From Monocercomonoides exilis (lineage: Eukaryota > Preaxostyla > Oxymonadida > Polymastigidae): DNA of 64,000 nt. The first letter of the stretch is position 1. Every line of letters starts with the position of its first letter. A program made the translations under genes and the position numbers. Shown here piece by piece: positions 26,421-36,799 of the stretch. Under the pieces are notes generated by a model, which was given only the letters and a program-made list of their open reading frames with translations, ran no database searches and was not told where the DNA came from. Where the stretch lies: contig LSRY02000019.1 of NCBI GenBank assembly GCA_001643675.2, forward strand, positions 1 to 64,000. The letters run 5' to 3'.

Positions 26421-26957
26421 TGTTATTGAAATGCATTGCTCTTTTAAAAATGATTTGCAATTAAAAGTTCTTCTTTTTGAAATAAATTTCACGAATAAAT
26501 TCTGTGAATGAAATTCTTTTGAAAAATTGAATTTATTGAAAAAGACAATCAAAATAATCGAAAGAAAAATAATTACAAAATTAATATTTTTCTTATTCAT
26601 TTCTTCCATTCATCTTTCAGTCTTTCTCAAACAGCGTAGAAAGCGTATACGACTCTGTTCTGATTGCTTTTGATGCTCTTCTTCATTGTTCTGCTTTTAT
26701 CCTGATTCCTATCATATTCCTTCTCCGTAAAATAAGTCGTAATCTTCTTTATCTTCTCAGCCGCGCATGTATTCTGAGTGTGCCTGCGAAAGAAGCAAAA
26801 GAATGTTGTTCCGTTTTTCTCTTCAGGTCCAATTTCCGCATTCAATCTTCAATATTCATCTTTGTGAAAAAAACAATTTGATATTAAATTGTTTATCAAA
26901 CAATTTGTACATAATATTCAAATAAAATGAAATTCAAATACATATATGCACTTTTTA
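26421..26957. other. Inner right part of the long-TIR element
   Basis: Lies between the captured gene piece and the right TIR. It holds a minus-strand 72-residue ORF (26,845-26,627) rich in Lys, Arg and Thr with scattered Cys/His, which I do not recognise, and AT-rich sequence otherwise. Confidence 0.4.
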
Positions 26958-27518
26958 TATATTTTCAACCATATCCACCAATATTGGACTCATGTTGTGT
27001 GACGTTGCATAACTATCAACTTCATATCATTAGAATCAAATTTTGTTAATAATAATAATATATTTTAAATGACAATCATTGCATACAATTATACAATATT
27101 TATATATTCAAATTGCAATATATTGGAAAGTGTGCACTAAACACATCACAAAAAAAAGCTAATCCTAAATCTTTGGCAATATGAAATTTGATTGTGGGAT
27201 AGATCAAAAATTATTAATTTCAAAACTTATTTTTCAAAAATGTTTTATTTCTCAGAAATTTATTGATGCAAAAGGTTAATATAACATTTTAAAGCATTGC
27301 ATGTATTTATTAATAAGAAATTATCTTTATTTATTTATTTTAATTAAAAATTGGAAAATTTATGGGTGATTTTTCAAAATTGATTTTAAGCAACAAGAAA
27401 AAACAATTTCAAAAAATTCCTCCACCCAAAAGTTTTAAATTATTTTTATCTATTATTTCATCATAAAGTTAATTTTTAACATTGCAAATTGCAAAAGAAG
27501 CACAGATGTACCTATGCC
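26958..27518 (-). repeat. Right terminal inverted repeat
   Basis: Reverse-complement partner of 22,847-23,407, ending in CAGATGTACCTATGCC immediately before the right target duplication. Confidence 0.9.
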
Positions 27519-27526
27519 CACTGCTC
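27519..27526. repeat. Target-site duplication, right copy
   Basis: Exact CACTGCTC copy of 22,839-22,846. Read on the minus strand it is GAGCAGTG, encoding part of a Ser-Ser pair that is in frame on both sides of the insertion. Confidence 0.85.
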
Positions 27527-29697
27527 TTTCTTCCTCTTTCTTTTTCTTCTTCTGCCTCAATGAAACCCTCAACATCCAGTCCCGATCGAAGCACTGTCTC
27601 AAATACCTTCTCCTCTTCTTTCTTGTCTATCAGCTGCGACCTCAGCTGATTTTCCACTTTCTCCACCGATTCCACACACCTCCTCAAACTCCTCTCCAGC
27701 AATTCTTCTCCTTCTCTTCTTCCTTTTTCTCTTCTTCCTTTTTCTCTTCCTCTTCGTTTTCACCAATTGCTTCACAATATATTCTTTTCACCAATTTCTT
27801 TCAGAATCAGCTCCGAGTGCATCTTCTGCAAAACATTCTTTCTTCGGGTCAAACACATTCATTAGCATCATTTCTCTCAATTACCCTTTTCTTTCTTCTC
27901 CTTCTCTTCCCTCCGTTTTCCTTCTCCCACGGCACAGATTCAGATCCACTCATACCTTTTTCGCAACTAAATACTCATCGTCTGTCGCCACCACTGTCAC
28001 AGTGCTCTGCCCTTTCCCTGCAATCACTTCCTTCGGGATAACCGCACGCCTCCTCTTTCCTTCCTACGGTGCTTCGTTCAGCACAACTGCAGTTGTCTCC
28101 CCACAAAAATAAGATGTTTTTCCAGTTCTGCGCTCCTCCCGTTCCCTCTTTCCATCACCCCGTTCTTCATCATCTTCTTCTACTTCCTCGCCATCATGTC
28201 TGCCATCATCTCTCCGCTTGCTGCTCCTCCGCAGATCGCATCCCCTTCAAATTCGCTCGCCTCCATCCTAAGTCTCCTGCGTCACAACCCCGTGCATCAG
28301 CACAGACGGCGCATCCAGCGTGTTCCCCAGCCGCGCTGCTGACGTCTGCCTTCGCTGGATATATTCTTGCTCTGTGCCCAGCCTCTTGTCCGACGTGTAG
28401 AACGACCCCGCCACCTTCGCTGTCTGCACCCCTGCCTGCCTCCCCTCTGCCAGCCCCGTCAGCTGCGTCTCTGTATCAAACACCTGCGCAAGCACACTCC
28501 CAAACACATGCACACGCGTAATCACTGTGCAGTTGCTCAGAGTCACCTCCACTTTCCTTGCTTCCGCTCCTTCTCTCATCTGCCTAACTCTCACAATCAC
28601 AACTGCAGCATCACCTCCTCGTCACCAAATCTTCCACATACCATTTAGAAGCGATGTGTTGTCCTGTCTCACACCGCAATTGATTTCTTCTTTCTATTTT
28701 TCGATCATGTTTTCCCCATTCATTCCATCTTTCTCGTTTTTTTCAACCATCTTGCATGGCTCATTCAGCGAAATAGATGTCCGCAGCCCTGTCGCCCACT
28801 CAAATAGCTCATATTCCCCGCAAGGACAATCAGCCGATAGAATCGCCTTCCCTTCCTTCATCACCATCTTCTCGCTCACATCACGCAGTGGGACAATCCG
28901 CTCTATCCCGATCATTTGCGTCAGCGAAACCAGTCTCTTCTCAATCCCCTTCTTCTCATTCTTCGCTCTCTCCTTTTCTTCCTCTTCAATCTTTTCCTCT
29001 TCACTCCTTTCCTCTTCTCCTTCATCCCATCCCTTCACCTTTTAGCTTTTCCACCACATGCCTCGACTGCGGCGATCGCAACACCAGCCGCGCTATCGCC
29101 GACGGCAGCAGCGACGGGTCAAATAGATCGCAGATCGATATGAGCGCATTCACATCTGCCGCTGCAACGATCCGCTTTTTCCCCGACTTCGTGCTCACAG
29201 ATGCTGCAAGCGATGGAGCCTGACCAACAAACGGAACAGAAAGCACCACCTAAAGCACAACATCATCAGCATACGTAACACCTCCATTCAGAACTCCCCG
29301 CCGAGCCACAACATATCCCTTGAAGCGTCTGTTGCTCCCTTAATTACGAATTCTTTTGATTTGCGTGCGCCCCAGCTTCTTCTGACACAGCAATCCGCAT
29401 ACGTCTATCGATATTGTCCATCGCTGCTGCAGACGTGTATGACGACGAAACCGCCGATGCATACGAAGAGTTAATTGCAGGCGAAGATGAAGATGATAAT
29501 TACTTATCATCTCCTTCCGCTTTCTTCTCTTCGCTGCTCTGCCTCCTGAATGGAGAAGAAGATCTACGTTCTGCTTCAGTTGAATAAGACGAAGTCAAAA
29601 AAAAAAAAAATAGAATGATTAGAATAATGCTGTGCTGTTTTCCTGAAATAAAAATGTGCAAGAGATGTGAGATAATTTTTTTAAAGTTGACCAACAA
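27519..29697 (-). pseudogene. 5' part of the large gene interrupted by the long-TIR element
   Basis: Minus-strand frames run from about 29,590 (RRSSSPFRRQSSEEKKAEGD, then a serine run and TSAAAMDNIDRR) through 29,249-29,022 (APSLAASVSTKSGKKRIVAA), 29,038-28,694 (coiled coil, then GIERIVPLRD), 28,600-28,268 (KVEVTLSNCTVITRVHVFG) and 27,702-27,527 (coiled coil, ending ERGRKSS at the insertion point). One extra A in an A-run near 29,042-29,045 accounts for the first frame change; other breaks contain stops. The N-terminal part is paralogous to 15,100-15,600. The gene may be decayed, or intron-rich with a few sequencing errors. Confidence 0.55.
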
Positions 29698-32315
29698 GCT
29701 TCACTTTGGCTTCTTCAATTTTCGCATCAGAAAGTTAAAACAGTTGATGAAGTCATTCACCTCAAAATGATGAAACTTCGAGGTGCTTTCCTTTTTCTTT
29801 TTTCTTTTTCTTTTTCTTTCTTTTTTCTTTTTTTGAAATATCATTGCAGATTGTATGACGTCGAACTTTGAATAGTTAATAATCAAAAAATTCCGTTTAT
29901 ATTGATTGCAAAATAAAAGGAGATATAACAGAATGTTTGTATTTGACTGTGTAAACATCAATAAAGTTTGCAAATGAATATCAGATTTCTTCAGTTCTTT
30001 CGAGAAGTGTACAGTATAAACAATCAAATTGACTACTCATGCATATGCCATTTCCTTTGTTAAATTGGTCATTCATATTTGTGATTAGTGACTTTTGTGA
30101 ATATCTCTTTTCAATTGTTTATTTGTTATTTTAGTATTTTTTAAAAATGCAACCAAAAGATCATAAATCAACGTAGAAGCTTATTTTTTTGTGACAATTT
30201 TTATATTTAACATGTCCAAATATTCAATAAGTTTGAAAAGAACAATTTAAAAAATCAGAAAACAAGAATAAACCAAATTCTTGCTCCAAAACTCTAATCA
30301 CAAATTGAAAGCAATTCCAACTGTAAACACAATGCTTCACAGAACCCTTTGAGGTTGAATAAATATTTTGAAGTTGGCGCAGCCATTTTAGAATGATTAT
30401 TTTGAAACAGATAGACTGTTGATTGAAAGTTGAAAGGAAGCAGAAGCTCAGAAATGAAAGATAGTCGAATGGAAGATGAAAGAGTTGCGTGATTGTGGAG
30501 GATGTGTGAAAAAATTATCTGCTGAAGCTCTGCAATTGAGCAATATTGGCTTAGGAAGAAACAAGTTTGTTTGAAGATGAGGTTGCAATATGATAGGAGA
30601 TAAAAGTATTTTTTCGATAATTATGAAAGAAAAATGGATTTTGATGAAGGAAAATGTGAGTTGAGTGAAATGGTTGATGAAGAATGCTGATAAGAAGAAG
30701 AAGATGATGATGATGATGATGATGAAGGAGGAGAAGGAGAAGGAGAAAAAGAAGTGAATGAAGAATTTCGTGCATTCATATTGCTTGGCGAAGAGTAATG
30801 ATAAGGCAATGAGCCAATTGTTAACGATGATGATGAATGAGAATAACTTGTATTTTCGCTTGTTTCATGCGAAAACTACCAAAAATTCGACAGGAATGAA
30901 TCCAAAGTTTCATTAATAAAAGCATATGTTTTAAAATAGAAAAAGTCGATGTTATTATCAGATCAAAAAATTGATGGATTGCGATGTATCCAGATCTTCT
31001 CGATCATTCTCATTGGCTTTGCTGTTCACCACTTTCATTTGAACGAACTTTTTTATGCGTTGCTGTTTCATTTATCGGTTTAATCGCTTCTTTTTCTTCC
31101 TATTTTTCTCTATTTTTTCTTTATTTTCTTCTACTATCACATCTTCTTCAACTTTCCCTTAAAAGCATTTCTAAAACAGATAAATAGACAGTATCAAAAC
31201 TTTTTCATATTATTCTTGTGAATACTCGACAAAACTTTCAATTCTTCCATATTCCGATATATGTTCAGCAACTTTGTTCGACTTTTCATCTCGGTATATA
31301 ACTTCAATTCTTTTATTTCCTTTTTTTTCTCTTCTTCCTCTTTTCCCTCGCTGTAATTATCTCTTTCTCTTCCTTTCTCATTGTTCTTCCCTAACTGCTT
31401 CAGCTGCACTCGTTGGAGTCATATAATGTCGTTCATCAAATTCTGATATCTCTTGCTTTTAATCATCTGCATAACTGCTTCTAGGCACGTTGCTTCCTCA
31501 AATATTCATTCTTATCTGTTTAGTGATCTCTCATTCAGCATTGGTCTCACTGAGTGGACTCCTTGAAATATAAATTTGTTTGTGCTGTATGGTTTTTCGA
31601 ATATTCTCTCTTAAGCCTAATGAAAATTTTAACTTAAAGGATGTCTGGTTTCAGATGCCTTATAAATAAGCACTTATTCAAAGGAGAGAAAATTATAGAT
31701 AAGCAAATAAATGAATTTGAATGTGCCGGAAAATTGTGGATTGAATAGAAAACATTGGATGTGTTTTCAGCAATTGAATGAGCAAATATATTCATGTGAT
31801 TTATTTGTCGAACATCGTTAAATAAAAGCACATCTTTTTCAAAAGCCAATATTTTTTTCAATAATTGTTGCTTTTTAAATTGGAATATCTGCAATTCACT
31901 TTTGCTGAATAAAAATGACACAAAAGGGAATAAAAAGGAGAATTTGTGAAAATTTGTATTGCTTTGAATAAAAATCGTTTAAAGCAGCCAAACCTGGTTT
32001 CATTCAAAAGTTGTATCGGTGCAAGCTTCCATTCTGCAGAAACACATTTTTCCCCCCTTTCGTTCAACGAATATTTGTCAGGATAAACTAATAATTAAGA
32101 AAATTCTCAGTGAAAACGTTAAATAAAATCTAATACTTGAAATCTGAAAAGTGTTTAATATCAATCAATTCAAAAAATACATGTGCTCTTTATTCATTTT
32201 CCACGCATTGATGTTAGTTTTTTAAAGTTAAAATTATCAGCAATAAAAGATTTCGCAGATAATCCCATTTGTGGAACTTTGTTATCACAAAGAATAAACT
32301 ATTTTTTTTTGAATC
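29698..32315. other. AT-rich region without a supported gene
   Basis: Mostly AT-rich spacer. It contains a C/T-rich run at 29,788-29,835, a GAT/GAA/GGA microsatellite at about 30,695-30,755, and a short minus-strand Lys/Glu-rich frame (31,409-31,194) that could be a remnant of a coiled-coil gene. The last 150-200 bp would hold the promoter of the transposase-like gene. Confidence 0.45.
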
Positions 32316-32949
32316 ATGGAACGAATCAAGTTTTCTCTTTTATCAAACTCGAGGAAAAGCGAAAAATGCAGAGATGTTTGGGAGTATCTATCAAACAAAT
32401 CTGCAAATGATTGCGTGGAAATGCTGAAGTACATGTTTTCTCATACAAATACGGGGAAAAAAATATTTCCCCAGATTCAAAAAATATTTAACGGTTTGTT
32501 TTTTTTTCGTCTTTGTATTTATATTAATCATTCTCTTTTAAACTTTTGATTACTGAAGATCGAAATCGATATGTAATTTTGCGATTAGCGTCTGCGTATA
32601 ATCGAGAAGAAAATCCACATACAAAAGTGACGCTTTTAAAATGTGTTTGCCAGGAATATGCCCTCTCGCAATTGATCGATTTGGGCTTTGAATGCTCTCA
32701 TGGAAGCTATTATCACGCAAAGGATAATAGCTCGTACACATCATTTGATTTTCGAACTCCAAAAAAAGCTGCTCTTCCCCCATCAAAACGAAGTTTGATC
32801 TAATTCTTTATTGAAAAAAATGTGAATATGTTCATCTTTAATTTGTTCTTTGTCATGTATTAACATTTTCATAGAGATGAGCCCAGAAGATGAAAAAGTT
32901 TTCTCTGATTTCATAAATGAAAATTCAACCGAATCATCGAAATGCATTT
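32316..32949 (+). CDS. Transposase N-terminal region, three exons (putative)
   Basis: Starts at ATG 32,316. Two GT-AG introns restore one frame: 32,494-32,558 (starts GTTTGT, ends TTACTGAAG) and 32,793-32,874 (starts GTTTGATC, ends TTTTCATAG after a TTAAC branch-like sequence). Spliced exons read from a segment with CRDVWEYLSNKSAND, through DRNRYVILRLASAY and KVTLLKCVCQEYALSQLIDL, to KMSPEDEKVFSDF. This helical region is of the kind found upstream of DDE cores in eukaryotic transposases. A GTAAGT at 32,950 could be the next donor, perhaps splicing to the catalytic core beyond 34,867 and leaving the protease as a nested gene. The family name is not certain. Confidence 0.45.
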
Positions 32950-32986
32950 GTAAGTTGTCACAACAGAATAACAGTTTGTCTTCTAA

Positions 32987-34732
32987 ATGGGTTCTTTAAT
33001 TGAAAGTGTTGAAGAATTATCACTTTCAGAATCTTCAATGGAAATAGATGATGATTTCAAAATCATAAACTGCAGCGAAGAAATGGAAGAAGATGAAGAT
33101 CCTCTTTATCATTATTTCACAGAGAACAACACAAGAAGCGAATATTTGCAGACAGCAGAAGAATTAAACAATTCAAAAAACAATGAATTCATTCACATGG
33201 AGATAGATGATGAAATTTCACTTTTGGACGTTCAATGTGAAATAGATGAAGAAAGCTGTTTCGAACCGGAAATAAATTTGGATTTATCAGAATTAGCATC
33301 GCAAAGCAATAATGGAGTAAATATGGAGATTGAAAAAAGTGAAGAACTGCATTATTCCAACGAAACCAATGAAAATTCTATAAAGAATAATCAAGGCTCA
33401 ATTTCTTCTTGCAGCTCAATCATCGAATGCTGTTCAAAGAATAATCAGCACGCTGCACAAACTGGAACACAGAGAGAAAACAAGAATTATTATCCGTTAC
33501 CAAACATGGGAAACACTTGTTATCTCGCTGCAATGCTACAAGTGTTCCGTTCTATTTATTTGCACTCAGAACGATTTTGTACTCGAAAAGGAAGGATTTC
33601 ACACTATTTGCATCGTTTGCTGGACATTGTTCAACCATTGGATTTTTCAGTTAACATTAACAATAATAATGTTTCACAATCTTGGTCCTTGCCTTTCGTA
33701 AGAAACTGGGAAAAAAGACATGGACTCAAAAACGGTGAACAACAGGAATGCTATGAGACATTTTCAAATTTGTTTAGCGATCTTTCATCTATAACTCCAA
33801 TGATTGCAAATAAAATGTCAGCTAAAATCTGCTACCCCAGAAAGTGCAACGAATGCGGGAGGTTGGAATTAGGAATGATTGAATCGACCCCATAAATTCG
33901 ACTAAATGGTAGAGATGTCATTTCCGAGTTAAACAAATCATTCAGGATAAGCGAAACAAATACCAACAACAGGGAAGCTTTCTGCTTCCAATGTCAAAAA
34001 ACTACTACTCAATTTTCATCGATGAAAATGAATCAATTCCCTCACATTTTAACATTCACTCTCGAATCCGACATTGATAACCAAAAGAGAATATTTAATA
34101 TTCCCTCCGCAATCTCGTTTTCTGAATTAAAAGGAACGATGATTTCTCATCCTTCTCATACAGAGAATTCCCACAATTACTGTTTGGTAGCATTGCTTTT
34201 TCATCAAGGATCTAAAGAAAGCGGTCATTTTTATTCAATGTGTAGAAGCAGACGCCCATCGCCAAAATGGACATCATCCAAAGATAGTTGGTATATTTGT
34301 AACGACGGAGAAATATCCTTCATTGATAATGAAATTACAACAGAAACAAACACTCATATAAACAAAGGTTCAATTCCGTTTATGATTGTTTCCTCTCAGG
34401 AGAATCGTGGATGCATTCCTGTTTCCGATATTTCTTCACCAAATTTGTTCCAATTGGGACTGTCACATCAAAAATGTGCGTTTTCTAATAATATTTCATT
34501 AGTGAATCAGAGGAAAACAGATGTTCGTTCGGTTTTCATTAATTGTGATGGTTTATTACAAGATCCTTCTTATTCACTTCATCCTAATACGACAAATCCA
34601 CATCATTCCACTTCACCTTCAATAATATGGGTGATTATTTTTGATATCATATTATTTCATTTAAAAATTTCGATTGTTAAATTTCACTTGAATATTCACA
34701 AAAGAATACTGAAAAGTGATTATACTAATTAA
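32987..34732 (+). pseudogene. Ubiquitin-specific protease (USP/UCH, peptidase family C19), with one in-frame TAA
   Basis: An acidic N-terminal region (residues 1-165) is followed by a USP domain. The Cys box is LPNMGNTCYLAAMLQ with the catalytic Cys present. A zinc-ribbon-like finger has CNEC and, later, CFQC. The His box has SGHFYSMC followed by WYICNDGEISF, matching the GHYYAY...W..F(D/N)D pattern with the catalytic His present. USPs remove ubiquitin from proteins. A TAA at 33,893-33,895 interrupts the frame inside the finger, which then continues in the same frame from 33,896 to 34,732. It is either a nonsense mutation or lies within a 51-nt GT-AG intron (33,862-33,912) that also keeps the frame. 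The frame lies between two transposase parts, so it is probably cargo of, or nested in, a transposon. Confidence 0.75.
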
Positions 34733-34866
34733 AGATGTCTTCATTTTTATTTTGGCTTTAACATTAGTTTTTGAAATGGTTTTGATGAAATTTGTAATTA
34801 AAATACAAAATCTCTATTCAGTGACAAACAACCTTTGAAAAATAAATACTCCGAAAAAAGTTATGA

Positions 34867-36570
34867 TTTCAAAAATATTCACCCATATATGATGATGAAA
34901 TTACTAATGTTCATTCTTCATCAGAAAATCACCATAAAAAATCGACCTTCTTTGATTTATCAAATCGACCTTCAGGATGTTCTATTGCATCTGAAATAGA
35001 CTCTTCATTTCTTCCTTTTTCAAACGAATTTTCTTCTAAATGCAATTATCAAACGAACTCAAAAGACTGTGAAACTAATAATACTGCAATTAATAATCAT
35101 CTCACTCATAATTCAACCGCATCTGCAAAACCAAATGGAAAACAATCTCTCTTTCCAGAAATGATTTCATCCAGCCAATTGAGTGAAACAAAAAACAGAT
35201 CAACAAATCCTAATCAATACTTTTCAACACTTCACAATTATCGACATCAAGATTCACAAAATGCAAACGTCAATAATCCATTCTTTCATGGTTCTCCAAA
35301 CAATTCTTATTCACATATTAAAAAACAAAAAGTTCGTATCATTAATACAACGAAAGCGCAGCTATTCAGAAAGTTAATGGAAACCACGAATATAAAAATG
35401 TCAAAAAGTTCTTTCTACAAAAAGACAAAACACCTCAAAAGGGCTTCCAGGCGAACTGACTTGTGTAACTTATGTGAAATGTTCAATCATCTGAAGAAAA
35501 AAAAAGAATATCTTAAAACAAAATCACAAACATTGAATGATCAAGAGCAACAAACAATAAGACTTATTGAAAAGCATCGTTTTCTGGCGTCAAATCAACG
35601 TCAGCACTTCCACCAAATCAAAAAGAACATTTCATTTTCGGAGGCGTTGGTTTTGTTCGACTTTAAAGAGAATTGGACGCTTCCAATTTGCAAAAATCAA
35701 ATAAGCCGAGATTATTACGAAAAAGAGGAAATCACACATTTTTGTGTAATTGTTTACATTGTTAACAAGAAAGGAGACAAAGAAAAGCACATTTTTAACT
35801 TCTTCTCAAACGCTCTATCTCACGACTACCGTTTCACCATTGATTGTTTAAAGCAAGTTTGGGAAAATGAAACAGTTAAAGACAAGCAAACTCTTCATTT
35901 TGTGTGTGACACAGGGCCACACTTTCGGGTTTCCCAACTTACGCATTTTCTCCTTTCTGACAACTCTTCTCCCGTCAAAGGCAAACGAACAACTCTTTCC
36001 TTTTTCTGTGAAAAACATGGAAAAAGTGAATGTGACGGAGAATTCGGGAATCTGACAAACTGTGTAAAAAATAACTTGTCCAATGGACCTTCACTTAATA
36101 ATATTGATGAACTTATAAAATTTCTGAAAGACCATACAGATGATTCATATGATTCCCACCAAAACAACTTGGATAATTATCAAAAGACAACGCGATATTT
36201 TGTCAAGTGTGATTCAATTATGAAAATTTTGTTTTCATTTTCTTCATTTTTTTATTAACTTAGACACTCTTCTGGAAATAAAATAAGATGGAGGAAAATT
36301 GAAGCGAAGTCCATAAAGACGTATTTGTTCTATGAGAAACGAGGTAATCAAATTTTCAGATCTGTGTGTTCACCACAAGATTCCCGAGGAAAAGAGTTAA
36401 TGAACTTCCTTGAAAAAAGCATCAGAGATGAAAGAATGATAAAATCCTCAAAAAAATATTCTCGCAAAACAGAAATGTTTGAAATAGGGAATGCTACAAG
36501 AAAACTATTAAATGATAGGAAAAAATTGGATACAATTTGTTATAAAAGTTCTGGTCTTATTGATGAGTAA
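34867..36570 (+). CDS. DDE-type transposase catalytic region (putative, one intron)
   Basis: An open frame from about 34,867 (first ATG 35,161) encodes a Ser/Asn-rich lead, then a basic region (AQLFRKLMETTNIKMSKSSF), a Cys pair in LCNLCEMFNHL, and a core with candidate acidic residues in ALVLFDFKENW, LHFVCDTGPHFRVSQ and CEKHGKSECDGEFG. This order is typical of RNase-H-fold transposases. The apparent stop TAA at 36,256 lies in a candidate 57-nt intron, 36,207-36,263 (GTGTGATTC ... TTATTAACTTAG), whose removal keeps the frame into GNKIRWRKIEAKSIKTYLFY and on to the stop at 36,570. The superfamily is not established. No terminal inverted repeats were found, so the element's borders are unknown. 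Confidence 0.55.
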
Positions 36571-36670
36571 CTTTGTTTTTGTTGAATTTTATATTGAAAC
36601 GAATGACGTTTTTTGATTCGTCTGCTGCTCAAGCCATAAAGTATTTGCTTCAAACAAATGCTTTCTGGTA

Positions 36671-36782
36671 CCCCAGTTTTCGCTCAAGAGCAAAACAAAT
36701 GGGGCTAGGCTGATTCCGTCCTGGGACTGTGCTGTGACCGGTCCAGCACAGTCCCTTGAAGGCTTTGGGTCCAGAATCAGCC
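36671..36782. ncRNA. GC-rich, highly self-complementary segment; candidate structured RNA
   Basis: A GC-rich island in AT-rich DNA with three perfectly pairing helices. CCCCA (36,671) pairs with TGGGG (36,700), enclosing GTTTT/AAAAC and GCTC/GAGC. GGCTGATTC (36,708-36,716) pairs with GAATCAGCC (36,774-36,782). Inside the latter, GGGACTGTGCTG (36,723-36,734) pairs with CAGCACAGTCCC (36,744-36,755) around a GACCGGTC loop. The strand is undetermined. I matched it to no snRNA, SRP RNA, RNase P or self-cleaving ribozyme consensus. It lies 100 bp after the transposase frame, so it could instead be a transposon end or a small foldback element. Confidence 0.5.
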
Positions 36783-36799
36783 TCCCAGGGCAGACAATC

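Larger units (their letters stand above)
22847..27518. mobile_element. Long-TIR DNA element carrying a captured surface-protein gene fragment
   Basis: The 4,672-bp insertion starts with GGCATAGGTACATCTGTGC and ends with its reverse complement. Terminal inverted repeats are about 561 bp and almost identical, and it is bounded by an exact 8-bp direct repeat CACTGCTC. Known families: Mutator-like elements have long TIRs and 8-11-bp target duplications and can carry host gene pieces (Pack-MULEs), while hAT, P and Merlin elements also make about 8-bp duplications. No transposase is recognisable inside. The only large frames are a plus-strand piece of a beta-helix surface gene and a 72-residue minus-strand ORF (26,845-26,627, with FFCFFRRHTQNTCAA) of unknown nature. 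It is therefore probably non-autonomous. The near-identical TIRs suggest recent insertion. It sits within a minus-strand reading frame. Confidence 0.85.

Noticed and set aside
22847-27518. Maverick/Polinton or other large viral-type element
   Set aside because: Although TIRs are long, the element is only 4.7 kb, has an 8-bp rather than 5-6-bp duplication, and no polymerase, integrase or capsid frame is present.
15965-33895. Possible stop-codon reassignment (TAA/TAG as sense), suggested by in-frame stops at 15,965, 24,867 and 33,893
   Set aside because: The long intact genes (42,648-48,005; 49,426-54,111; both giant surface genes) contain no internal TAA or TAG in 1,500-2,900 codons and end at normal stops, and abundant Gln is encoded by CAA/CAG. 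The in-frame stops occur only in decayed or possibly spliced loci.
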